This document shows positions 1 to 5,115 of a stretch of 7,039 nt of DNA, in pieces. The number at the start of each line of letters is the position of its first letter. The stretch's first letter is position 1. The DNA comes from Thioglobus_B sp964403565 (GTDB lineage Bacteria; Pseudomonadota; Gammaproteobacteria; PS1; Pseudothioglobaceae): NCBI GenBank assembly GCA_964403565.1, contig CAYOFV010000048.1, positions 1-7,039 on the forward strand, read 5' to 3'. The notes under the pieces were generated by a model. The model was not told where the DNA came from. It did not search any database and worked only from the letters and a program-made list of their open reading frames with translations. The translations under genes and the position numbers were made by a program.

Positions 1-36
1 GATTCTGGGGCTGAACCAGGTATGAAAATCAGTTAA
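1..36 (+). CDS. Possible 3' end of an unidentified upstream gene
   Basis: Frame 1 is open from the window edge and reads DSGAEPGMKIS followed by TAA at 34-36; the other two plus frames stop within the first 24 bases. The stretch is clearly richer in G and C than the AT-rich DNA right after it, which fits the tail of a coding region. Eleven residues are too few to name a family, and I do not recognise this C-terminus. It could be chance open frame. If real, it is a partial gene whose body lies left of the window, read in the same direction as the tRNA and prlC. Confidence 0.4.
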   Translation, partial: DSGAEPGMKIS

Positions 37-63
37 TTACTGAGTCTTTTTCCATTCTATTTT

Positions 64-154
64 GTTAGATTGTAAAAAATTTTCAATCACATAGTTATTA
101 CTATGCTCAATTAAATTTTCCATAATCTGCCTTATAGAATAAAAAAATACTTGT
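64..154. repeat. Structured intergenic repeat, copy 1
   Basis: This copy aligns without gaps, offset by exactly 425 bases, to 489-558 over a 70-base core (64-133), with about 50 of 70 bases identical by hand count. Similarity continues, with one single-base indel, to a shared AAAAATACTYGT tail ending at 154. It can fold: an outer stem of AGATTGT (67-73) with ATAATCT (122-128, one G-T wobble), then AAAATTT (76-82) with AAATTTT (113-119), and a central hairpin CATAGT/ACTATG (90-95 with 100-105, loop TATT). TGCCTT follows the outer stem in both copies. The orientation and nature (RNA structure, MITE-like or REP-like DNA element) are unknown. Confidence 0.7.
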
Positions 155-247
155 AATTTATAACTTGTGAAAATTTTGGAAATTTTCTAAATGATAGCTA
201 AAGAGATAAAAATCATCAGTTAAAACTCATAAAAATACTTGTTTAAA

Positions 248-279
248 GCCTAAAAACAGTCTATTTTTGGCATTTTTTT
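248..279 (+). terminator. Candidate intrinsic terminator upstream of tRNA-Ser
   Basis: GCC (248-250), a bulged T, then AAAAA (252-256) can pair with TTTTT (264-268) and GGC (269-271) around a 7-base loop. A run of seven T (273-279) follows directly. The shape is that of a plus-strand rho-independent terminator, but only three pairs are G-C and there is a bulge, so it would be weak. It could end transcripts from the gene that stops at base 36, which would leave the tRNA with its own promoter. Confidence 0.35.
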
Positions 280-327
280 GATTTTAGGTGCTTGGTTATG
301 CAAAATTTAGCAAATTCTTTAAATGAG

Positions 328-349
328 CGGATTTTTGATAAAAAATCCG
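328..349. repeat. Perfect 9-bp inverted repeat just upstream of tRNA-Ser
   Basis: CGGATTTTT (328-336) is perfectly complementary to AAAAATCCG (341-349) around the loop GATA. No T-run follows on either strand, so it is not a standard terminator. It lies 21 bases before the tRNA, where promoter elements are expected: TTGATA (335-340) and TCAAAT (359-364) form a poor -35/-10 pair spaced 18 bases apart that overlaps the hairpin. It could be an operator, a processing signal in the tRNA leader, or a remnant of a repeat. Confidence 0.6.
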
Positions 350-370
350 TAAAATATCTCAAATTAATTT

Positions 371-458
371 GGAAGGATGGCAGAGTGGTCGAATGCGCAC
401 GCTTGGAAAGCGTGTGTACCTTGCGGTACCGTGGGTTCAAATCCCACTCCTTCCACCA
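371..458 (+). tRNA. tRNA-Ser, anticodon GGA, CCA encoded
   Basis: The full class II cloverleaf can be drawn. The acceptor stem is GGAAGGA (371-377) with TCCTTCC (448-454), and the D stem is GCA/TGC (380-382 with 394-396). The anticodon stem is CACGC/GCGTG (398-402 with 410-414) around loop TTGGAAA, with anticodon GGA at 405-407. The long variable arm typical of serine tRNA is GTACC/GGTAC (416-420 with 425-429). The T stem is GTGGG/CCCAC (431-435 with 443-447) with loop TTCAAAT. The 3' CCA (456-458) is encoded. GGA reads the serine codons UCC and UCU. The discriminator base at 455 is A, whereas E. coli serine tRNAs carry G73. It is flanked on both sides by copies of the structured repeat. Confidence 0.97.
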
Positions 459-634
459 AAATATTTCGTCTTTTATTTTTTTTACTGCGTTAAATTACAA
501 AAAACCTTCAGTTACATAGTGTTATCTATGTTCAGTCAGATTTGTTGTAATTTGCCTTGTAAAAAATAAAAAATACTCGTATTTCATTTTAATAGAAAAA
601 AATAATTTCACAATTAACACAAGTAAAAAAGAAT
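459..634. other. Intergenic region between tRNA-Ser and prlC
   Basis: There is no credible gene here. The region begins with a T-rich stretch soon after the tRNA 3' end that may end tRNA transcription; no GC hairpin precedes it. It then holds repeat copy 2 (about 489-580). Bases 581-634 form the immediate AT-rich leader of prlC. I could not identify a convincing promoter for prlC; TTGTAA at 557-562 lies in the repeat but has no good -10 at the right distance. Confidence 0.6.
489..580. repeat. Structured intergenic repeat, copy 2
   Basis: Second copy of the element at 64-154, in the same orientation. Its outer stem is longer and perfect: AAATTACAA (492-500) with TTGTAATTT (545-553), with AAA/TTT continuing past one mismatch. 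The central hairpin is CATAG/CTATG (515-519 with 526-530, loop TGTTAT). TGCCTT (553-558) and an AAAAATACTCGT tail (569-580) match copy 1. Relative to copy 1, stem pairs 493-552 (A-T versus G-C) and 498-547 (C-G versus T-A) changed on both sides, which keeps the pairing intact. It begins about 30 bases after tRNA-Ser and ends 54 bases before prlC, so it could form part of either transcript. Confidence 0.72.
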
Positions 635-2560
635 ATGAATTTAACACCTGATTTTTATCCTAAAAATATAGTTAACACTGTTGAGGCCTTTATTGAGAAA
701 GGCTATAAGGTTGTTGAAAAGTGTAAACAAGGTAATAGTTGGGATAGTGTATTTAATCCGCTAGATGAATTCGAGTTTGAATTTAATCAATATACGAGCG
801 TTAATTCGCATTTGAATGCGGTTATGTTTAGTGATGAATTTAATGCTGAATATGAAAAAACCTTACCATTGATTAGTAGTTTTTATGCAGATATTTCAAC
901 AGATAAAGAGCTATACACAGCATATAAAAACCTTGAAAATCAAAGTTTAAATGCTGAGCAAAAACACATATTAAAAGATACTCTTGAAGGTTTTGAATTA
1001 TCTGGAGTAGCTCTTAGTGGTGACAAGTTAAAGCGTTTTAAAGAAATAAAATCACGTCTTAGCATTCTAAGTAATAATTTTTCAAAAAATTCATTGCAGG
1101 CAACCAACGAATGGAAGAAAACTGTAAGTAAAAAAGATTTAAAAGGTTATACAGAGAAAGAATTGGCAAAAATTAAAACCACAGATGGGTATGAGTTAAA
1201 TCTGCAAATGCCAATATATATGGATGTAATGACTTATGCTGATAATGACAATTTAAGAGAAGAGGTATATAAGGCTTATATTTCTCGTGCATCTGAGGTT
1301 GGTATAACAAGCGATAAGTTTGATAATAAATCAGCAATGGATGAAATATTATCATTAAGAATGGAGATGGCAAATATCCTTGATTTAGATAACTATGCTG
1401 AATTATCTATTAAATCAAAAATGGTTAAATCAGTGCAAATGGTGATTGATTTTATTGAAGAATTAATTGATAAATCAAAACCACAAGCACTATTAGAATT
1501 AAAAGAGCTAGAAGATTTTGCCGGTAAGAGTCTTAATCCTTGGGATTTAACCTATTATGCAGAAAAACTTAAAAAGAGTAAATTTGGTTTTAGTAAATCA
1601 GATTTAACACCTTATTTTCCAGAAAAAAACGTATTAAAAGGTTTGTTTACAACAATTGAGAAACTCTATTCTATTCAAATTGATCTAGCTTCTGAGGATA
1701 GTTATCATCCAGATGTAAAAGTTTTGGATATAAGTTCTGATAACAACATAATAGGCAGAATATATCTAGATCTGTACGCAAGAAACGACAAACGTGGCGG
1801 AGCATGGATGGCTGATTATCAAGGTTTAATGGGTGATAATAAGCCAGTTGCTTTTGTTGTATGTAATCTTAATGCTCCAACCAAGGATAGTCCAGCACTA
1901 TTTGAATTTGATGAAATAGTAACAATATTTCATGAGTTTGGCCATGCCTTGCATCATATTTTAACTAAAGTTGATTATCCGTCGGTAGCTGGCATTGCTG
2001 GAGTTCCTTGGGATGGTGTTGAGCTTCCTAGTCAGTATATGGAGTTTTTCTGTTATGAAAAAGATGTAGTAATGAATATGTCTTGTCATTATCAAACTAA
2101 GGAAAAATTACCAGATACTTTGTATGAGAAACTAATATCGGCAAAGAATTTTCACTCGGCAATGCAGATGTTGCGCCAATGTGAGTTTGCCTTATGGGAT
2201 ATAAAAACACATATTAAAGATGCTGATACATATAAAGTATTGGATAGTGTTAGGAAAAAAACAGCACTTATGCCAGCAGTTAAAGAAAATAGGTTCTTAA
2301 ATACATTTGGACATATATTTGGCGGTGGTTATGCTGCTGGATATTTTTCTTATAAATGGGCTGAAGTTTTGGCAGCTGATGCTTATGAATATGTAAAAAC
2401 CCACGGAGGCATTGGTTCAAGTGCGGCAGATTTATTCTTAACTGAAATCCTGCAAATTGGTGGTAGTCTTGACTTTATGGATCAATATGTAAAATTTAGA
2501 GGCAAAGAGCCACAATTTGAGGCGTTATTAAAGTCAAGTGGTATAAGTATAACTAGGTAA
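635..2560 (+). CDS. prlC: Oligopeptidase A, M3 family zinc metallopeptidase
   Basis: The 641-residue protein matches E. coli oligopeptidase A (PrlC/OpdA, 680 residues) along nearly its whole length, including the N-terminal helical domain. The thermolysin-like zinc site is intact: HEFGH at residues 433-437, with the third zinc ligand E463 in VELPSQYME, at the spacing found in E. coli PrlC. The C-terminal GHIFGGGYAAGYFSYKWAEVLAAD region (about 559-582) is the conserved substrate-binding end of M3 enzymes. There is no signal peptide, as expected for a cytoplasmic enzyme. From family knowledge it degrades short peptides, including cleaved signal peptides. The start at 635 gives an N-terminus about ten residues shorter than that of E. 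coli; a purine-rich AAAAAAG at 625-631 is a weak ribosome-binding site. The stop codon lies inside a 7-bp palindrome (2553-2569), and a small gene follows after 33 bases. opdA is a synonym. Confidence 0.95.
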   Translation: MNLTPDFYPKNIVNTVEAFIEKGYKVVEKCKQGNSWDSVFNPLDEFEFEFNQYTSVNSHLNAVMFSDEFNAEYEKTLPLISSFYADISTDKELYTAYKNLENQSLNAEQKHILKDTLEGFELSGVALSGDKLKRFKEIKSRLSILSNNFSKNSLQATNEWKKTVSKKDLKGYTEKELAKIKTTDGYELNLQMPIYMDVMTYADNDNLREEVYKAYISRASEVGITSDKFDNKSAMDEILSLRMEMANILDLDNYAELSIKSKMVKSVQMVIDFIEELIDKSKPQALLELKELEDFAGKSLNPWDLTYYAEKLKKSKFGFSKSDLTPYFPEKNVLKGLFTTIEKLYSIQIDLASEDSYHPDVKVLDISSDNNIIGRIYLDLYARNDKRGGAWMADYQGLMGDNKPVAFVVCNLNAPTKDSPALFEFDEIVTIFHEFGHALHHILTKVDYPSVAGIAGVPWDGVELPSQYMEFFCYEKDVVMNMSCHYQTKEKLPDTLYEKLISAKNFHSAMQMLRQCEFALWDIKTHIKDADTYKVLDSVRKKTALMPAVKENRFLNTFGHIFGGGYAAGYFSYKWAEVLAADAYEYVKTHGGIGSSAADLFLTEILQIGGSLDFMDQYVKFRGKEPQFEALLKSSGISITR

Positions 2561-2569
2561 AATACCTAG
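2553..2569 (+). repeat. Hairpin spanning the prlC stop codon
   Basis: CTAGGTA (2553-2559) pairs perfectly with TACCTAG (2563-2569) around an AAA loop; the prlC TAA at 2558-2560 sits across the stem and loop. The bases after it (CAGATTTTATATATT) do not make a clean U-run, so it is not a convincing terminator. It may stabilise the end of the prlC message, or partly stop transcription before the small downstream gene. Confidence 0.45.
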
Positions 2570-2593
2570 CAGATTTTATATATTGGAGATATT

Positions 2594-2809
2594 ATGATTA
2601 AATTTATTTTAGGCGTTGTTGTTGTTTTAGCTCTTATTGGCGGTGCTATTCAGTTTAAGGCTACAGATGAAGATTGGTCTTTAGTGGTAAACAAAGAAGC
2701 TGCAATTAGCAGTGTGAAAAATGGCGCTATCAAAACCTATGATTTTGCTAAAGATCTTGTTGCAGATGCTGACAAAATCAAAGGTGTTGATCTATCGGTT
2801 GAGAAGTAA
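2594..2809 (+). CDS. Small protein with one N-terminal membrane or signal segment, function unknown
   Basis: The 71-residue product starts MIKFILGVVVVLALIGGAIQF, with one lysine followed by about 17 hydrophobic residues (4-21): a membrane anchor or uncleaved signal sequence. The rest is hydrophilic and lysine/aspartate-rich, and probably exported or periplasmic. There is no lipobox cysteine. Residues about 35-68 look amphipathic and helical. A good Shine-Dalgarno GGAG (2585-2588) sits 5 bases before the ATG, which supports the start and a real gene. The gene follows prlC by 33 bases on the same strand and is probably cotranscribed with it. Its stop codon touches the convergent fabF stop codon. 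I do not recognise the family, and the position after a cytoplasmic peptidase does not define a function. Confidence 0.75.
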   Translation: MIKFILGVVVVLALIGGAIQFKATDEDWSLVVNKEAAISSVKNGAIKTYDFAKDLVADADKIKGVDLSVEK

Positions 2810-4048
2810 TTAAACTTTTGACAGAACAATAGTTCCGTTAGTTCCGCCAAAGCCGAATGAGTTGGAGATTGCGTGTTCAATCTTCATCTCACGCGCTTCA
2901 TTTGCAGCATAGTCTAGGTCACAATTCTCATCTTGATTAAAGATATTTATAGTTGGTGGAGCAACATCGTTTTTTACAGCAAGTGCTGTAAATATAGCCT
3001 CAATTCCTCCGGCCGCACCAAGTAGATGGCCAGTCATAGATTTGGTTGAACTCATTACAATATTGTACGCATGATCGCCTAGTGCAAGTTTTGCTGCATC
3101 TGTTTCAGCCTGATCACCTGCAGGAGTTGATGTGCCATGAGCATTAATATAGTCAATTTGATTGGCATTTAATCCAGCATTGTTCATTGCGTTTTTCATG
3201 CATCTTGCCGCACCTTCTCCGCCTTTAGAAGGTAATGTCATATGATAAGCATCACCACTCATACCATAACCTGATACTTCTGCATAAATTTGAGCACCAC
3301 GTGCTTTAGCATGTTCGTATTCTTCAAGCACAACTACACCTGCGCCATCACCGAGTACGAATCCATCTCTATCTTTATCCCATGGGCGAGAAGCAGTTAA
3401 AGGATCATCATTACGAGTTGATAATGCACGAGCTGCAGCAAAACCGCCTAATCCGCAGTTAGTAGTAGACATTTCAGCACCACCAGCAACCATAACATCT
3501 GCATCACCATATTCAATTAAACGTGCAGCATCACCAACATTGTGAGTTCCTGTAGTACATGCAGTTACAATTGCGAAATTAGGGCCTTTCATACCATACT
3601 TAATAGAAAGGTTGCCTGAGATCATATTAATGATAGAAGAGGGTACAAAGAAAGGTGAAATACGCTTTGCGCCTTTTTCACGGAATAGGTCAGCAGTTTT
3701 CTCAATAGTTCCAAGACCACCAATACCAGCACCAATAGCTACGCCAACTCTCTCAGCATTTTCTTCAGTAATTTCTATACCACTATCTTCAATAGCTTGA
3801 ATACCTGCCGCCATACCATAGTGGATAAAGGTATCCATTTTTTTGGCATCTTTTGGCTTAAGATAATCAGTAATATCAAAATCTTTAACCGATCCACCAA
3901 AGGTAACTGATTGCCCCTCAGTTTCAAGATTAGTTAATGTATTAACACCAGAATTACCATTAAGGATATTTTCCCATGATTTTTCTATACTGCTACCCAC
4001 AGGGGATACAATACCAAGACCAGTAATTACAACTCTTCTTTTACTCAT
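2810..4048 (-). CDS. fabF: Beta-ketoacyl-ACP synthase II
   Basis: The 412-residue thiolase-fold condensing enzyme matches E. coli FabF from its first residues (MSKRRVVITGLGIVSPVG) to its C-terminus. The catalytic triad is present: nucleophile C164 in VTACTTGTHN, H304 in NAHGTSTPAGD and H341 in MTGHLLGAAGG, with conserved K336 in STKSMTG. The GFGGTNG loop (399-405) carries the gating phenylalanine F400. FabF condenses malonyl-ACP with acyl-ACP in type II fatty acid elongation; in E. coli it also adjusts unsaturated chain composition with temperature. acpP, its substrate carrier, lies directly upstream. The start is fixed by homology, but no Shine-Dalgarno sequence is visible in the AT-only leader (4049-4064), and an intrinsic terminator ends at 4065. 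The stop abuts that of the convergent small gene. Confidence 0.97.
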   Translation of the reverse strand: MSKRRVVITGLGIVSPVGSSIEKSWENILNGNSGVNTLTNLETEGQSVTFGGSVKDFDITDYLKPKDAKKMDTFIHYGMAAGIQAIEDSGIEITEENAERVGVAIGAGIGGLGTIEKTADLFREKGAKRISPFFVPSSIINMISGNLSIKYGMKGPNFAIVTACTTGTHNVGDAARLIEYGDADVMVAGGAEMSTTNCGLGGFAAARALSTRNDDPLTASRPWDKDRDGFVLGDGAGVVVLEEYEHAKARGAQIYAEVSGYGMSGDAYHMTLPSKGGEGAARCMKNAMNNAGLNANQIDYINAHGTSTPAGDQAETDAAKLALGDHAYNIVMSSTKSMTGHLLGAAGGIEAIFTALAVKNDVAPPTINIFNQDENCDLDYAANEAREMKIEHAISNSFGFGGTNGTIVLSKV

Positions 4049-4064
4049 AATATATTTTTATAAT

Positions 4065-4099
4065 AAAAAAGGCGCTTAATTCTACGAAAGAAGCGCCTT
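4065..4099 (-). terminator. Intrinsic terminator between acpP and fabF
   Basis: Read on the minus strand, AAGGCGCTT (4099-4091) pairs perfectly with AAGCGCCTT (4077-4069) around a 13-base loop, and the 3' arm runs into six T (4070-4065). This 9-bp, GC-rich stem with a U-run is the clearest terminator in the window. It begins about 25 bases after the acpP stop and ends 16 bases before the fabF start, so fabF must be expressed by readthrough or from a promoter I cannot define. No T-run follows on the plus strand, so it acts in one direction only. Confidence 0.85.
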
Positions 4100-4124
4100 A
4101 GATGTTTAAATAAATAAACGGAAA

Positions 4125-4352
4125 TTACAAATTATTGTTAACGTAATCAATAGCTTGTTGAACAGTTGTGATGTTTTCAGCTTGATCATCAGGAATTTCG
4201 CAATCGAACTCTTCTTCAAGAGACATCACTAACTCAACCGTGTCTAAAGAATCTGCACCTAAATCATCAATAAAAGAAGCGTTGTTATCAATATCGCCGC
4301 TTACATCTAATTGCTCAGCTACTACATCTTTAACTCTTTGTTCAATACTCAT
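4125..4352 (-). CDS. acpP: Acyl carrier protein
   Basis: This is a 75-residue, strongly acidic protein, slightly shorter than E. coli AcpP (78 residues including Met). S35 in the motif GADSLDTVELVM is the serine that receives 4'-phosphopantetheine. The recognition helix II sequence (LDTVELVMSLEEEF) and the following EIPD are conserved. It carries growing acyl chains in the cytoplasm for fatty acid synthesis and is the substrate partner of the neighbouring FabF. A good Shine-Dalgarno AAGGA (4365-4361) lies 7 bases before the ATG. A 79-base gap separates it from queC and offers room for its own promoter, and the terminator right after it suggests a short, abundant transcript, as expected for a highly expressed protein. 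Confidence 0.97.
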   Translation of the reverse strand: MSIEQRVKDVVAEQLDVSGDIDNNASFIDDLGADSLDTVELVMSLEEEFDCEIPDDQAENITTVQQAIDYVNNNL

Positions 4353-4385
4353 TTGTTATTTCCTTGTTAATTGTAAAAAATTATT

Positions 4386-4413
4386 ATTTTATCTTTAATT
4401 GCGCTCTACACAA
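4386..4413 (-). promoter_or_regulatory. Candidate acpP promoter
   Basis: On the minus strand TTGTGT (4413-4408) and TAAAAT (4391-4386) are spaced 16 bases apart. The -10 matches the sigma-70 consensus in five of six bases and the -35 in three of six; TTGTCT at 4418-4413 is a better hexamer but too far away. The predicted start would be near 4379, giving an acpP leader of about 27 bases. The 79-base gap after queC and the acpP terminator both favour a separate promoter here, but the hexamers alone are weak in such AT-rich DNA. Confidence 0.35.
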
Positions 4414-4431
4414 GACAAAATTTAAAAAAAA

Positions 4432-5115
4432 TTATGTGTTTTGTTTGTATATAGTTGGGTCAGAAACTCCGGCCTGATTAAAGCCTAACCTTCTATATTC
4501 ACACGCATCACAAACACCACAAGCTTCGCCGTTTTCGTTAGCCTGATAACATGTTATTGTTTGTGAATAATCAATGCCTAGCTCAATACCTGTTTGAATA
4601 ATTTGAGATTTATTTAAATCTATAAGCGGTGTATTAATAGTTGTTTTTTCACCTTCAATAGCTTGTTTTGTTGCTAAATTAGCCATTTTTTCAAATGCAT
4701 CTATAAATTCCGCTCTGCAATCTGGATAACCTGAATAATCAAGGGCATTAACCCCAATAAAAATATCTTGCGCTCCAACTATCTCAGCCCATGCCATGGC
4801 AAATGATAGAAATATTGTATTTCTTGCAGGAACATAGGTAACTGGTATTTCTTCACTTTCTACAAAATCAGGAACTTCTATGTTTGCATCAGTGAGTGCT
4901 GAACCGCCTAAATCACCAAGAGATATTTTTAATACTCTATGCTCTTTTGCATTTAATTGTTTAGCAATATTTTTTGCTGATTTTAACTCTGATTTTTGCT
5001 TTTGTCCGTAATCAAAACTCAGTGCGTAGCACTCAAAACCTTTTGCTTTGGCAATAGCTAAAACAGTAGTGGAGTCTAATCCTCCTGATAGTAAAACAAC
5101 AGCTTTTTTAGACAT
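4432..5115 (-). CDS. queC: 7-cyano-7-deazaguanine (preQ0) synthase
   Basis: The 227-residue PP-loop enzyme is close in length to E. coli QueC (231). The ATP-binding PP-loop SGGLDS is at residues 10-15. The C-terminal zinc site has four cysteines, C189, C199, C202 and C205, in TCYQANENGEACGVCDAC. VPARNTIFLSFA and SGYPDCRAEFIDAF are further QueC signatures. It converts 7-carboxy-7-deazaguanine with ammonia and ATP to preQ0, the precursor of queuosine in tRNAs with GUN anticodons. Its ATG lies inside the end of parE, overlapping by 8 bases (5108-5115), so translation is probably coupled to parE and there is no room for its own leader or a preQ1-type riboswitch. No other queuosine gene is in the window. 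Confidence 0.96.
   Translation of the reverse strand: MSKKAVVLLSGGLDSTTVLAIAKAKGFECYALSFDYGQKQKSELKSAKNIAKQLNAKEHRVLKISLGDLGGSALTDANIEVPDFVESEEIPVTYVPARNTIFLSFAMAWAEIVGAQDIFIGVNALDYSGYPDCRAEFIDAFEKMANLATKQAIEGEKTTINTPLIDLNKSQIIQTGIELGIDYSQTITCYQANENGEACGVCDACEYRRLGFNQAGVSDPTIYKQNT

Larger units (their letters stand above)
37..370. other. Intergenic region, no credible gene, rich in inverted repeats
   Basis: This 334-base stretch between the possible upstream gene end and tRNA-Ser has no ORF with a ribosome-binding site and protein-like composition. It holds, in order, repeat copy 1 (about 64-154), an 8-bp AT-rich palindrome GAAAATTT/AAATTTTC (169-187, loop TGG), a second occurrence of AAAAATACTTGT (231-242), a terminator-like hairpin (248-279) and a perfect 9-bp hairpin (328-349). 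A short TCAGT/ACTGA inverted repeat at 29-43 overlaps the upstream stop codon and is followed by a T-rich stretch; it may be a weak terminator. Base composition is strongly AT throughout. Confidence 0.7.

Noticed and set aside
459..490. Intrinsic terminator directly after tRNA-Ser
   Set aside because: The region has T-runs but no inverted repeat in front of them; the repeat copy further on lacks a U-run after its stem.
292..519. 75-codon plus-strand open frame
   Set aside because: It runs straight through the tRNA-Ser gene and into repeat copy 2, lacks a Shine-Dalgarno, and the translated tRNA part is not protein-like.
369..569. 66-codon plus-strand open frame
   Set aside because: It is essentially a translation of the tRNA gene and the following repeat.
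64..580. CRISPR array or transposon ends around the tRNA
   Set aside because: There are only two diverged copies, 425 bases apart, with no regular spacers, no transposase and no clear target-site duplications.
1173..1373. Minus-strand open frame within prlC
   Set aside because: It is a shadow of a clearly conserved gene, with low-complexity composition and no ribosome-binding site.
3612..3800. Plus-strand open frame opposite fabF
   Set aside because: It is antisense to conserved FabF coding sequence with no initiation signal or recognisable protein.
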